Counted from the stretch's first letter, positions 7,888-16,799 are shown. The stretch is 58,578 nt of DNA from Tropicibacter naphthalenivorans (GCF_900176475.1 NZ_FWXX01000014.1:1-58578); one strand, 5' to 3'. Numbers and translations are program-made. The notes: generated from the sequence alone by a model not told the origin.

Positions 7888-9348
7888 ATGACAGGTCGGA
7901 TTCTTGTGGTGGATGCGGTGCCCACGAACCGCATCATCCTGCGCGTAAAGTTGTCAGCCGCTTTCTACGAGGTGGTGCAGGCTGCTTCGGGACACGCCGC
8001 GATTGCGATGATGCGCAAGACACGACCGGATCTGGTGATCACCTCTTCTGAATTGCCCGACATGACAGGGCGCGCCCTGTGCAAGGCGCTGAAACGCGAT
8101 CAGGCCCATGCCCGCACCCCCATCGTGATTGTCCACGGCGAAGAGGACGCGGACGAACGGCTCGCATCGCTGTCCACCGGGGCGGATGACGTGTTGGTGC
8201 GGCCCATCGACGATCTGGTGATGCTGGCGCGGCTGAGGTCCCTGCTGCGCGCCCGCGACGCCGAGGCAGAGCTGCAACTGCGTGATGACACCCGCCGCGC
8301 CCTTGGGCTGGGCGAGGAAGCGGCGCAGTTCAGCAACCCCGCGCTGGTGCGGCTGATCCCCACCGGGAACCTACCCGATGCGCAGGTATTGGCCATGGGG
8401 CTGCGGGAGCGGCTGGATGACCAGATCGAGGTGGTGGACGCCGACGATGCCCTGCGCGAACGCGGCACCGCGCCTGACGTTATTGTCATCGCCGAAGGGC
8501 CGGACAGCCGCGGCGAAGGCTTGGTGCTGTTGCCGCAGCTGCGCGCCTCGACCCATACGCGGCACTCGGCGTTGATTTACATCGCACAGCCCGACCAACG
8601 GCGAGAGGCCGCAAGCGCCTTGGATATGGGGGCGAACGATCTGCTTGGTTCTGGGCCTGACCTGACAGAGTTGACGATCCGTCTGCGCAAACAGATCGAC
8701 CGCAAGCGCACCAATGACCGGCTGCGCGCCAACATGCAGGACGGGCTGCGCGCCGCCGTGTCCGACCCGCTGACCGGGCTGTACAACCGCCGCTACGCCT
8801 TGCCGCATATCTCGCGGCTGGCGGATCGCGCGGCAGAGCAGCGCCGGCCTTACGCGCTGCTGGTGTCGGATCTGGACCATTTCAAGCAGGTGAATGACCT
8901 CTATGGCCATGCCGCAGGGGACGCGGTGCTGGTCACCCTCTCGGAACGGCTCAAGGATAACCTGCGCGCGCCGGACCTGATTTCGCGCTGGGGCGGCGAG
9001 GAATTCCTCGTGGCCATGCCCGACACCGATCTGCCCGCCGCTCGCGCCACCGCCGAACGGCTGTGCAAGGTGATGGCCGAACAGCCGGTGATCCTGCCCG
9101 ATGGGACACAGCTGACGGTCACCTTGTCGATTGGCGTCGCCATTGGGCGGCCCGGCGATCTGACCCAGCCTTTGGCGTTGATCGAACAGGCGGACAAGGC
9201 GCTGTATGCGGCCAAGAACAAGGGGCGCAACACGGTGGTGATCGCGGATCGCATCGCCGCCCTGCCCGGCCTGAACGAGCGCCCAAGACCGCCGATCCAG
9301 ACGCACACCGGCGACGACACCCCCCGCGCAACGCGCACAGGGGGATAG
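7888..9348 (+). CDS. pleD: PleD-like response regulator with GGDEF domain
   Basis: The layout is receiver (residues 1-120), second degenerate receiver (150-280) and GGDEF diguanylate cyclase (about 295-460), as in PleD. The cyclase keeps WGGEEF and an RxxD inhibition site (RAPD) five residues before it, so it should make cyclic di-GMP under product control. The first receiver is unusual: where the phosphorylated Asp is expected (about residue 53) the sequence reads ITSSELPDMTG, with Ser instead of Asp, and the acidic pocket has only one Asp (VVDA). Activation by phosphorylation therefore looks unlikely. An alternative ATG lies at 7882. The gene is a singleton, ending at a shared terminator. 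Confidence 0.85.
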   Translation: MTGRILVVDAVPTNRIILRVKLSAAFYEVVQAASGHAAIAMMRKTRPDLVITSSELPDMTGRALCKALKRDQAHARTPIVIVHGEEDADERLASLSTGADDVLVRPIDDLVMLARLRSLLRARDAEAELQLRDDTRRALGLGEEAAQFSNPALVRLIPTGNLPDAQVLAMGLRERLDDQIEVVDADDALRERGTAPDVIVIAEGPDSRGEGLVLLPQLRASTHTRHSALIYIAQPDQRREAASALDMGANDLLGSGPDLTELTIRLRKQIDRKRTNDRLRANMQDGLRAAVSDPLTGLYNRRYALPHISRLADRAAEQRRPYALLVSDLDHFKQVNDLYGHAAGDAVLVTLSERLKDNLRAPDLISRWGGEEFLVAMPDTDLPAARATAERLCKVMAEQPVILPDGTQLTVTLSIGVAIGRPGDLTQPLALIEQADKALYAAKNKGRNTVVIADRIAALPGLNERPRPPIQTHTGDDTPRATRTGG

Positions 9349-9384
9349 AAACATGGGGATAGCAAAACGGGGGGATAGCAAAAA

Positions 9385-9410
9385 CGGCGCCCCTCGCAGG
9401 CGCCGCTTTT
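9385..9410. terminator. Bidirectional intrinsic terminator
   Basis: A stem CGGCGCC/GGCGCCG at 9385-9405 with loop CCTCGCA is followed by CTTTT on the plus strand. On the minus strand it is followed by a run of T (AAAAA at about 9380-9384 on plus). It sits between the convergent pleD-like gene and the periplasmic sensor gene and can serve both. Confidence 0.75.
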
Positions 9411-9412
9411 GG

Positions 9413-9898
9413 TTAACGTTTCTTCCAGCGGTCGCGCTTGGCCATGATCTCTTCGAGTTCGGCCTGCAAGCGGTCGGCATAGGCCGCGCGTTCCGAGGGC
9501 GTCAAAGACCCAAGATAGGTTGCCAGCACATCCTGCCCGCGTTTGCGGCGCGCATCGGCCACCCGGCCCTGATCGTCCAGCAAGTCGCGCAGGCGGTCTG
9601 CGTCAAAGGGATCAGCGCGCAGCACGCTAAGCGCCTCTTGGTAACCGGCCATAAAGCCCGGCCCCTGCCCGCGCGTCGCATCGAAATCGGCACGCAAACG
9701 GTCGCGCAACTCTCCGCGCTGGTGGTCGTCAAAAGCCCGCGTAAAGGGCAGCGCAGGATCGCGGTCCCGCTTGCCACGGTCGGGCGGGCCATGCAGGACC
9801 GCCCCCACGGCGAGGCCAATCACCAGCACATTGAGCGCCAGCGAGGCAAAGAGCACAACCCGCAGCCAAGGCTTTGTTTTCTTGATGGTTTCTCTCAT
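9413..9898 (-). CDS. Periplasmic metal-sensor-like protein (Metal_resist/CpxP type)
   Basis: A 161-residue protein with one N-terminal membrane anchor (WLRVVLFASLALNVLVIGLA) and a helical, charge-rich periplasmic part containing LTPSERAAYADRLQ. This matches the periplasmic heavy-metal sensor / CpxP-like group (Metal_resist family). It lies 3 bases downstream of the putative anti-sigma gene and ends the sigma factor operon, so it may report envelope or metal stress to that pair. The ligand cannot be deduced; there is no His- or Cys-rich motif. Confidence 0.75.
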   Translation of the reverse strand: MRETIKKTKPWLRVVLFASLALNVLVIGLAVGAVLHGPPDRGKRDRDPALPFTRAFDDHQRGELRDRLRADFDATRGQGPGFMAGYQEALSVLRADPFDADRLRDLLDDQGRVADARRKRGQDVLATYLGSLTPSERAAYADRLQAELEEIMAKRDRWKKR

Positions 9899-9901
9899 GC
9901 C

Positions 9902-10249
9902 CTATCCCTCGAACAGTGCCAGGTCATAGCCGCTGACCGGGTCCAGCCCCAGCGCGCCAAGCCCCGCCTCCGCGCCTTGCCAATAGTCGCTCAGCCCCTC
10001 GGGCGGGCTGATGCCGATCCAAACGCCGCAGGCGCAAGCCGCGGCCAGACCCGCCGCACCTTTCCAGCCGCCAAGCGCGTCGCGCAGCTGCGCCCAGAAA
10101 CCGGGGGCCGCCCTTGCGCCCGCCACCGGCATCTCGGCCAAAGCTTCGGCCTGAATGCGCGCCATCAGATCGCCGGACGGCAGAGGCACGTCGTCACGCG
10201 CCGCCGCAAAGAAGGCATCCAGCCCGATATCATCCTTGCGTTCAGTCAT
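9902..10249 (-). CDS. Putative anti-sigma factor / membrane protein
   Basis: A 115-residue protein with an acidic N terminus (MTERKDDIGLDAFFAAAR) and one hydrophobic segment around residues 62-80 (WKGAAGLAAACACGVWIGI), followed by a short outer tail. The start at 10249 overlaps the sigma factor stop by eight bases (ATGACTGA). Position and topology suggest a membrane-bound anti-sigma factor for the gene upstream. Sequence similarity to a named anti-sigma family is not obvious to me, so the role is an inference from context. Confidence 0.6.
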   Translation of the reverse strand: MTERKDDIGLDAFFAAARDDVPLPSGDLMARIQAEALAEMPVAGARAAPGFWAQLRDALGGWKGAAGLAAACACGVWIGISPPEGLSDYWQGAEAGLGALGLDPVSGYDLALFEG

Positions 10250-10838
10250 CGTCTTCATACCCCAGTTCGTCGCGGCGGCCCGACAGGATCGCCTCGAGTG
10301 CACGTTTGCCGCGCGCGGTCAGACTTTCGACCGCACGCACGTTAATATCCATGATCTGCGCGATCTCGGGGTTCGAAAGCCCCTCGATGTGGCGCAGGAT
10401 CACCGCTTGGCGCTGCCGTTCCGGCAGATCCATCAAGGCCGCTTGCAACGCCTCGGCGCGGGCGGCCTCTTGCATCGTTTGCGCCGCAGAGGGCGCGTCA
10501 TCCACCGGCTCGGGCACCTGGTCGATGTCGGTGCTGCCGCGCCGCTTGCGCATCCGGTCAATGCACAGGTTCGCCGTGACCCGATACAGCCACGTGGTCA
10601 CCTTGGCCTCGCCGCTGCGCCAGTCGGGCGCGGCCCGCCACAGCCGCAGCAAAGCGTCCTGCGTGACATCCTCGGCCTCGGCCCGGTCGCCGCCAAGCAT
10701 CCGGTACGCGTGCCCAAAGACACGCGGCGTCAACCGCGTGGTCAGCGCCCGCGCCGCCGCTGCATCGCCGCGCGCATAGGCCGCCAGCAACTCTTCGTCA
10801 TCGCACTCGCTCATGGCGTCATAGGGCATTGCGTCCAT
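10242..10838 (-). CDS. ECF-type RNA polymerase sigma factor
   Basis: The protein is about 198 residues (190 if the ATG at 10814 is used). Region 2 reads AYRMLGGDRAEAEDVTQDALLRLW and VTTWLYRVTANLCIDRMRK. Region 4 reads LPERQRQAVILRHIEGLSNPEIA followed by a helix-turn-helix. This is the standard group IV (ECF) sigma-70 layout without region 3. It heads a three-gene operon with a putative membrane anti-sigma factor and a periplasmic sensor, which suggests an envelope-stress or metal-responsive regulon. Its target promoters cannot be assigned here. Confidence 0.92.
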   Translation of the reverse strand: MDAMPYDAMSECDDEELLAAYARGDAAAARALTTRLTPRVFGHAYRMLGGDRAEAEDVTQDALLRLWRAAPDWRSGEAKVTTWLYRVTANLCIDRMRKRRGSTDIDQVPEPVDDAPSAAQTMQEAARAEALQAALMDLPERQRQAVILRHIEGLSNPEIAQIMDINVRAVESLTARGKRALEAILSGRRDELGYEDDD

Positions 10839-10933
10839 TTCCCAGCGCTACCGCTTAAAGGCGGCTCGCGCAACTCTGCCCTTGGTCGGCAGAGGCTCCG
10901 GGCCACCTCATGCGGCCCGGCGCCGTGTCTGTC

Positions 10934-11503
10934 TTAGTTGTCGCTCTGGCCGTTCTGGCCGCGCCAAGGCATCCAGCCGCCGCGCTCGTGACCGCGCATC
11001 TTGCCGTCATGACCGCCTTTGCGGCGCTCGCCCATCTGGGCGCGGGCGGTTTCCAGCTCTTCCTTGCTGATCGCGCCATCGTTGTCGGCGTCAAAGCGCG
11101 ACACCATCCGGTCGAACATATTCGCACCCGGGCCGGCGGCAGCCATTTCCTCGGCGCTGATCTGGCCATCCTCGTCGGTGTCCAGACGCGCCATCATCCG
11201 CGCCTGCCGGGCCTCTTGGCGCGCGGCATCCGCCTGGGCGCGCATGGCCGTCGCGGCGGCGCTCAGCTCTTCGGGGGACAAAAAGCCGTTCCCATCGGTG
11301 TCCGCATCGGTAAAGCGCTGCGCCTTGGCCTGCTCGACCTCATCGGCGGTCACCTTGCCGTCGGCGTCCAGATCGAACTGCTGGAACAGCATGTCGAAAC
11401 CCGCGCCGCGCTGGCCGCCGCGATCACCGTGGGCCGAAGCCGCACCCGCCACGCCCATCGCCAGAACCAGAACGCCGGTGGTCATCAAAGCCGTCTTTTT
11501 CAT
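10934..11503 (-). CDS. Exported EF-hand calcium-binding protein
   Basis: After a signal peptide (MKKTALMTTGVLVLAMGVAGAASA) come four EF-hand loops: DLDADGKVTADE, DADTDGNGFLSPEE, DTDEDGQISAEE and DADNDGAISKEE. All keep the D-x-D-x-D-G calcium pattern. The tail is rich in Gly, His and Arg. The product is about 189 residues and should be periplasmic, binding calcium. The start at 11503 has AGGAAGG upstream; the longer open frame to 11830 is not coding. It precedes the sigma factor operon on the same strand, and such neighbours are common in alphaproteobacteria. Confidence 0.88.
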   Translation of the reverse strand: MKKTALMTTGVLVLAMGVAGAASAHGDRGGQRGAGFDMLFQQFDLDADGKVTADEVEQAKAQRFTDADTDGNGFLSPEELSAAATAMRAQADAARQEARQARMMARLDTDEDGQISAEEMAAAGPGANMFDRMVSRFDADNDGAISKEELETARAQMGERRKGGHDGKMRGHERGGWMPWRGQNGQSDN

Positions 11504-11750
11504 CTGCAAGGTCCTTCCTGCTTGCGTTTCCTTCCCAAGGCCGCCCCTTCCGGGCGTCTTGTGCATACTAATACGAAGGGTCGCGGAACTTCCGTCGCAG
11601 CAGACACATAAATTTTTCAGAATATTTCTGGCACGCAGGATCAAGCACTTACGACCTTGGTATGTGACATGCAGACGCAAGGACACTTTGAACCCTTCCG
11701 TGAGCGCCACCAATGGCCCATCTTCACCCGATCCGACCAACGAGGAACGT

Positions 11751-12143
11751 ATGTGTAGCGAACAGACCACCCCCGAAGAGCGCGAGACCTGGCCTGCCGT
11801 CTGGAAAGGCTTTCGTCGGCGCTGCCCCAATTGCGGCTCTGGCCCGATGCTGTCGGGGTATTTGACCGTGCGCGATCATTGCCCGGTGTGCCGCGAGGAA
11901 TTGCACCACCACCGCGCCGATGATGGCCCGGCCTACCTGACGATTTTGATCGTCGGGCACTTGATGGCGCCGCTGCTGGGCTTTGTCTTTATGGAATTCC
12001 GTCCCGAACCGCTGATCCTGTTCACGATCTTTGCGGTTGGCTGCGTTGCTTTGTCGCTCTATCTTCTGCCTCGGCTGAAGGGCGGCATTGTCGCGTTTCA
12101 ATGGGCGCGCAGAATGCACGGATTCTCTGCTCCTTCGGCCTAA
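11751..12143 (+). CDS. DUF983 membrane protein
   Basis: The protein of about 130 residues begins with a zinc-ribbon-like part, CPNCGSGPMLSGYLTVRDHC then CPVC, followed by two hydrophobic segments (ILIVGHLMAPLLGFVFM and LILFTIFAVGCVALSLYLL). This is the DUF983 family, of unknown function and common in alphaproteobacteria. It is followed after 18 bases by a Nudix gene on the same strand. The upstream part of the open frame (from 11019) is a shadow of the EF-hand gene. Confidence 0.85.
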   Translation: MCSEQTTPEERETWPAVWKGFRRRCPNCGSGPMLSGYLTVRDHCPVCREELHHHRADDGPAYLTILIVGHLMAPLLGFVFMEFRPEPLILFTIFAVGCVALSLYLLPRLKGGIVAFQWARRMHGFSAPSA

Positions 12144-12161
12144 GGGACTGAAGGAACTCGC

Positions 12162-12863
12162 ATGACCGCACCCGTCGACAAGACCGCCATCCGCCACGCC
12201 TCGACCGTTATTGTTCTGCGCGACCGCCACACGCGGCCGCGTGTCTTGATGGGGCAGCGCGGGGCGAAGGCGGCGTTCATGCCGAACAAGTTCGTCTTTC
12301 CCGGCGGCGCGGTGGATGCCGCCGACGCGCATGTGCCGCTGGCCCGGCCCCTGCCGCCGCTTTGCGCCGCCCGCCTGAACGAGGACGCCCCCGCCGGGAT
12401 TGGCCGCGCTTTGGCCGCCGCCGCCGTGCGCGAGCTGTGGGAGGAGACGGGCCAGATCCTTGGGGTGCCTGCGCCCTGGCCCGGCGCCGTGCCCGACGAC
12501 TGGCTGTCCTTTGCGGGCACAGGTCACCGTCCGGCGGCGGATGCTTTGCAATTCGTGTTTCGCGCCATCACCCCGCCGGGCCGGCCGCGCCGCTTTGATG
12601 CGCGTTTTTTCCTGTTGGACGCCGAAGAGTTACAATCCGATCCCGACGATTTCACCCACGCCACCGATGAGCTGTCGCATTTGCAGTGGATCGCCGTGGA
12701 CGAAATCCGCAACTACGACCTCCCCTTCATCACCGAAACCGTGCTTGCCGAAGTGGCCGCGCGCGCGCAGGATGACACGCCGCCGGATTCGGTGCCGTTC
12801 TTTCGCAACAACGACGAAGAGAGCCTTTTCCTGCGGCTCCACGGCGAAAAGCTGACCGAGTGA
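12162..12863 (+). CDS. Nudix hydrolase
   Basis: A 233-residue protein with a Nudix box: GG at about 47-48, then AAAVRELWEETGQILG at about 86-101, separated by an insertion compared with the compact 23-residue box. It should hydrolyse a nucleoside diphosphate linked to another group. The long insertion places it with CoA- or larger-substrate Nudix enzymes, but the substrate cannot be fixed. It lies between DUF983 and an esterase, the latter starting five bases after it, so the three probably share a transcript. Confidence 0.85.
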   Translation: MTAPVDKTAIRHASTVIVLRDRHTRPRVLMGQRGAKAAFMPNKFVFPGGAVDAADAHVPLARPLPPLCAARLNEDAPAGIGRALAAAAVRELWEETGQILGVPAPWPGAVPDDWLSFAGTGHRPAADALQFVFRAITPPGRPRRFDARFFLLDAEELQSDPDDFTHATDELSHLQWIAVDEIRNYDLPFITETVLAEVAARAQDDTPPDSVPFFRNNDEESLFLRLHGEKLTE

Positions 12864-12867
12864 TCCG

Positions 12868-13629
12868 ATGCTGAATACCATTGAAACCGGAACGCCGGGC
12901 GGCACGCCCTTGCTGATCGTTCACGGGCTGTTCGGCTCTGGGCGCAACTGGGGCGTGATCGCTAAACGTCTGTCAGATAAGTACTTTTTGGTGACGCCCG
13001 ACATGCGCAACCACGGCGACAGTCCGCAGACACAGACCCACAGCTATCTCGATCTGGCCGCGGATCTGGCCGAGGTAATCGACGCATACGGTGGCCGCGC
13101 GGATGTGGTCGGGCATTCGATGGGGGGCAAGGCGGCGATGGCCTTGGCCCTGACCCGCCCCGAAATGGTCGGACGTTTGATCGTCGCCGACATCGCCCCG
13201 GTCAGCTATGGCCACAGCCAGATGCAATTCATCGACGCCATGCGCAAAGTCGACCTGACCCGCGTGACCCGCCGCTCTGAAGCGGTCGAGCAACTGGCGC
13301 AATGGGTTGACGACAAAACCTTGCAGAGCTTTTTCACCCAATCCTTGGACGTGCCGGGCCAGCGGTGGAAGTACAATCTGGATACGCTCGCGGCGGAAAT
13401 GCCAAAGATTTTGTCTTTCCCCGAGATTGAAGGGGCGTTCGACGGGCCGACCCTGTTCCTGTCCGGCGGTCAAAGCGAATATGTTCGCCCCGAACATCGC
13501 GCGCAGATCCGCGCGTTTTTCCCCAAGGCGCGATTTGCCAAGATTCCCGGCGCGGGGCATTGGCTGCACGCCGAGAAGCCGCGCGAATTCGAAGCGTCGG
13601 TGCGTGGTTTTCTGGATATGACCGCCTGA
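12868..13629 (+). CDS. Alpha/beta-hydrolase, YbfF-type esterase
   Basis: A 253-residue alpha/beta-hydrolase. It has the oxyanion region HGLFGSGRNW, a nucleophile elbow GHSMGGKAAMA at about residues 84-94, and a terminal His in GAGHWLHAEKP. The whole sequence follows the E. coli YbfF esterase pattern, including DMRNHGDSP near residue 49. It acts in the cytoplasm on short acyl or thioester substrates. It ends the DUF983-Nudix-hydrolase run and is convergent with a LysR gene. Confidence 0.87.
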   Translation: MLNTIETGTPGGTPLLIVHGLFGSGRNWGVIAKRLSDKYFLVTPDMRNHGDSPQTQTHSYLDLAADLAEVIDAYGGRADVVGHSMGGKAAMALALTRPEMVGRLIVADIAPVSYGHSQMQFIDAMRKVDLTRVTRRSEAVEQLAQWVDDKTLQSFFTQSLDVPGQRWKYNLDTLAAEMPKILSFPEIEGAFDGPTLFLSGGQSEYVRPEHRAQIRAFFPKARFAKIPGAGHWLHAEKPREFEASVRGFLDMTA

Positions 13630-13650
13630 GATTTTAGCTTTTGAAAGCTG

Positions 13651-14613
13651 CTACTCACACAAAGTCATCTGATCGGCCAACCAAGGCAGCGCTTCGAGGG
13701 CCGGGTTCAAGACCATATCGGCCAGCAAACCGCGCACCGTCCGCGCCACGTCGCCAGGCACCGTATCGCCCCAATCACTGCTGGCGAACAGGGAAATCCG
13801 CCGCGCAAAGGGGGTAAACGGCACGGGGTGCGCTTCGAGATGATCGTGCTGGCGCGCCGCCCGCATGTACCCCGTCGGCGTCGTCAAGGCCCAGCCAATG
13901 CCGCGTGCGGCCAAGGTCATCAGCGACAGGTGCGCGCCAATCTCGAAGCGGTGCGGAAAATTCAGCCCTTGCTGCGCAAGATGCGCCTCGACCTGCCGCC
14001 CAATCAACTGCGCGCGGTCATAACGCAACAGCGGAAGCGCGTGCATCACCGCCTCCAGACTGCCCAACTCTGCGGCTTTTCCCTTTTGACAGACAAAGAT
14101 GTAGGGGTCGGTCAACAGCGGATATTCTGAAATACTTTCAAAGGGTTCACCAGTTGCACCCGCAATTGCCAGATCCAGTTTTCGGGCGCTGACCGCCGCG
14201 CCGATCTCGTGGCTGGGGGCGGTCACCAGCTTGAACCGGCTGCGCGCCATGTTCTGCGCAAGCAAGGCCACAAGACGCGGGGTGAGATCGTTGTCAAAAT
14301 CGTCGATAACCCCCAGCTTGAGCTCTTCGACATGGGTCAGGTCCATCACCGTCAGCTCATTCTGAGCCAATCGGAGCTGCGCCAAAGAAACCCGAGCGCG
14401 GGCCAAAAAGCTTCGCCCCACTTGGGTCAGTTGCATCGGCCTGCGCCCATGATCGACCAAGGCGACGCCAAGGGCCGTCTCCAGGTTGCGCATCTGTTGG
14501 CTGACGGCGGGCTGGCTTAGACCCGTGGCTTCGGACGCCCCGGCGACCGATCCACTGACCGCCAGAGCCTCGAACACTTCGAGCCCTTTGAGGCTAATGC
14601 CCTTCATCAACAT
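13651..14613 (-). CDS. LysR-family transcriptional regulator
   Basis: A 320-residue protein. The N-terminal winged HTH (LKGLEVFEALAVSGSVAGA, then TGLSQPAVSQQMRNLE) covers residues about 8-66, and a periplasmic-binding-type effector domain follows. The target is not evident: neither neighbour is divergent from it in the classical way, since a small lipoprotein gene upstream is on the same strand. A small 6-bp hairpin (13636-13649) lies between its end and the convergent hydrolase gene. Confidence 0.88.
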   Translation of the reverse strand: MLMKGISLKGLEVFEALAVSGSVAGASEATGLSQPAVSQQMRNLETALGVALVDHGRRPMQLTQVGRSFLARARVSLAQLRLAQNELTVMDLTHVEELKLGVIDDFDNDLTPRLVALLAQNMARSRFKLVTAPSHEIGAAVSARKLDLAIAGATGEPFESISEYPLLTDPYIFVCQKGKAAELGSLEAVMHALPLLRYDRAQLIGRQVEAHLAQQGLNFPHRFEIGAHLSLMTLAARGIGWALTTPTGYMRAARQHDHLEAHPVPFTPFARRISLFASSDWGDTVPGDVARTVRGLLADMVLNPALEALPWLADQMTLCE

Positions 14614-14676
14614 GATGGCCCCCTGATGCCGCCAGATTTCAGTATTTGAAACCTAAAGCGCCGCGTCAAGATGTGA

Positions 14677-15033
14677 TCACAAGCCGCGACAGGTCCGCTC
14701 TGCCCGGGCGGCGTAGGACTTGTAGCGCGTCCAGAACGCCTCATTTCGGGAATTGTCCGACTGCCGAACCACCTGCGCCTTATGCGGATCCCCGTAGAAG
14801 GATACCGCAAGCCTTTGATCCGACATGTTAAGTTCACGGTTGGCAACGCCCTGCACGCAACCACACAAGGTTCGGTTCGCGGCCTTGCGCCCTGATCTCA
14901 TACATGCGGAATAAATCGGCCCCGACGCTGTCGCCACCCGGGCATTCGAGCCGCTATAGTTGCGCGCATTTCGGTCGCCGCCACATGCCGCCAGCACCAA
15001 AAGCGCGGCAATCATCATGCCTGCTGTCTTCAT
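14677..15033 (-). CDS. Small lipoprotein, function unknown
   Basis: The sequence begins MKTAGMMIAALLVLAACGG, a lipoprotein signal with lipobox LAAC, and the mature part is about 100 residues with several Cys (YSACM, CGCVQG, TCRGL). I do not recognise a characterised family; it resembles roseobacter-specific lipoproteins of unknown role. The start at 15033 is chosen because the signal peptide begins there; the frame is open to 15138 and would overlap the sulfotransferase gene by 4 bases. Confidence 0.7.
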   Translation of the reverse strand: MKTAGMMIAALLVLAACGGDRNARNYSGSNARVATASGPIYSACMRSGRKAANRTLCGCVQGVANRELNMSDQRLAVSFYGDPHKAQVVRQSDNSRNEAFWTRYKSYAARAERTCRGL

Positions 15034-15134
15034 AACACCTGTCTTTCGCTCGCGCCGCGCGGGTTTTCCTGTCTTTGGCGCACTGCCCTCGGGCGACATC
15101 TCGGGCGACATAATGCGCGATCCGGCGCGCAGGA

Positions 15135-16799
15135 TCAAGGAAGCGAAAGCGGCGCAAAGGCGTCTTTGATAAATGGCGCGTATTGTTTCCAGCGATCCGA
15201 GCTGCCGCCGTAGATCCCGCGCCGGACTTGCCGCAGCGACGCGGTCATAACACTGCGGGCGTTCTCTTGGGGGCGGGTGCAGTCCGGTTCGAAGTCCAAC
15301 CCAAGCCCGGCCAAAATCCGCTGCACTTCGACCTCTGGCATTGCGACGAGCTGCTCATAGCGCAACTGATGAACGCCCTCGCTGCCCCAATAGCCCATCA
15401 AATCACGGTACCGGCGGTAGTAGGCGACACAGTCACCAAGATCGAAACTGTACCCAAGCCGTTGATCAGAAAAGAGTTTTCGAAAGTTGGACCAGCACAC
15501 AGCCCCTGGGTCGCGCTGAACGTGGAGTATTCCCGCCTCAGGGAAGAGCGCGCGGATCACCCCAACAAACAGGAAATTCTGGGGCGTTTTATCCGTCACC
15601 AACGACCGGTCCGCCGCGTGCCGCCGCAATTGGCCAAGATAAGTCGTCCGAATTCCAGCCAGCGCCGCTTGGGTCAGGTCCGCGCCTTGCAAGAAGGGGG
15701 CAAGCAATTCTCCCAGGTAGGGCACTTCGCCGGCTGCTGCGATCGCGGAGTGGTTCGACAGCATTTGTTCGATCAAAGTTGTCCCGGATCGCGGCATTCC
15801 AACGATGAATATCGGCCGCACCTCGGCTCCGGCCGGCAAGGGCGCGATCCCCTGCGCCACCTCTCGCACGCGCTCGAACAAGGCCGCATCCTGCGATGGT
15901 TCATAGCCGATCAAGGCGCGTTGCACCGTGTTTCCTTCGCTTAGAAATCGGAAAGCAGCCTCAAACTCTTGGCGCTGTTCATGCGCTTCGGCCAAGGCAA
16001 AACAATAGATTGCGCGGTCTTGCGAGGCCGCATCGGACTGCTCGTATTGCTGCGCGAGCTGATCGAAATGCTCATTTTCCTGCGTGTAATCAAGAATTTC
16101 CGAAAGCCTTCTGTGCGGCTCTGCGTAGCTGGGCACAACGGCAATCGCTTGCTCAAAACGCGCCTTTGCCTGCGCGGTATCGCCCTGCATCAAATGGATC
16201 GCCCCCAGCAGGTTCAGCGCGACGGCGGCCTCTGGCTCTAGGTCCAAGGCGGCTTCCATTGCCCGGCGTGCCTCTGCGATTTGCCCCAAGTGCAAGCACG
16301 TGCGCCCCACGCCAACCCACGCTTCGGCCCGCCGATCCTGCGCCAAGGCCGCGCGAAAATGCGCCTGAGCCGCGCTCATATGACCCAAGCTTTCCATGGC
16401 GGCGCCCAGATGAAACTGCAAACCATAGCTGTTTGGCACGACTTTCAGCCCGCGAGTCAACGCTTTGGCCGCCTGTTCGGGCTGACCCACCGTCAGATAG
16501 GCCACGCCAAGGTTTTGCCAGGCTTCTGCTTGATCCGGGCGCAGGCTCGACGCCCGCTCAAATACGCGCGTGGCGTCCTGCCCGGTGGCAAACAAAGCGG
16601 CCCCAAGCAGTTGCCACGTATCGTAACTATCGGGAAACCCTTCCAAAAGCCGCATCGTCTGCTCAATGACGACATCATGCGCGCCCTGATCGTACAGCCC
16701 CCTGAGCTGTTGAATGATCTCCTGCGGGGGCACCTGAGGCGACACAAAGGTCTGGGCAAAATCGTTTGTTTTTTGCTGGGCGCGCGGCTGTCGTGTCAC
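15135..16799 (-). CDS. TPR-repeat sulfotransferase family protein
   Basis: The protein is about 554 residues if it begins at the GTG at 16799 (AGAGG lies about six bases upstream). The first half carries roughly six tetratricopeptide repeats (for example AEAWQNLGVAYLTVGQPEQA). The second half is a PAPS-dependent sulfotransferase domain, with P-loop IVGMPRSGTTLIEQML and a downstream DPGAVCWSNFRKLF region. The acceptor may be a sugar, lipid or protein; it cannot be told. The open frame extends to 16982 but overlaps the lepA leader, and the extra residues look non-coding. It is divergent from lepA. Confidence 0.82.
   Translation of the reverse strand: MTRQPRAQQKTNDFAQTFVSPQVPPQEIIQQLRGLYDQGAHDVVIEQTMRLLEGFPDSYDTWQLLGAALFATGQDATRVFERASSLRPDQAEAWQNLGVAYLTVGQPEQAAKALTRGLKVVPNSYGLQFHLGAAMESLGHMSAAQAHFRAALAQDRRAEAWVGVGRTCLHLGQIAEARRAMEAALDLEPEAAVALNLLGAIHLMQGDTAQAKARFEQAIAVVPSYAEPHRRLSEILDYTQENEHFDQLAQQYEQSDAASQDRAIYCFALAEAHEQRQEFEAAFRFLSEGNTVQRALIGYEPSQDAALFERVREVAQGIAPLPAGAEVRPIFIVGMPRSGTTLIEQMLSNHSAIAAAGEVPYLGELLAPFLQGADLTQAALAGIRTTYLGQLRRHAADRSLVTDKTPQNFLFVGVIRALFPEAGILHVQRDPGAVCWSNFRKLFSDQRLGYSFDLGDCVAYYRRYRDLMGYWGSEGVHQLRYEQLVAMPEVEVQRILAGLGLDFEPDCTRPQENARSVMTASLRQVRRGIYGGSSDRWKQYAPFIKDAFAPLSLP

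Noticed and set aside
10899-10920. CGGGCC...GGCCCG hairpin after the EF-hand gene considered as an intrinsic terminator
   Set aside because: There is no run of T after the stem in either direction, so support is too weak.
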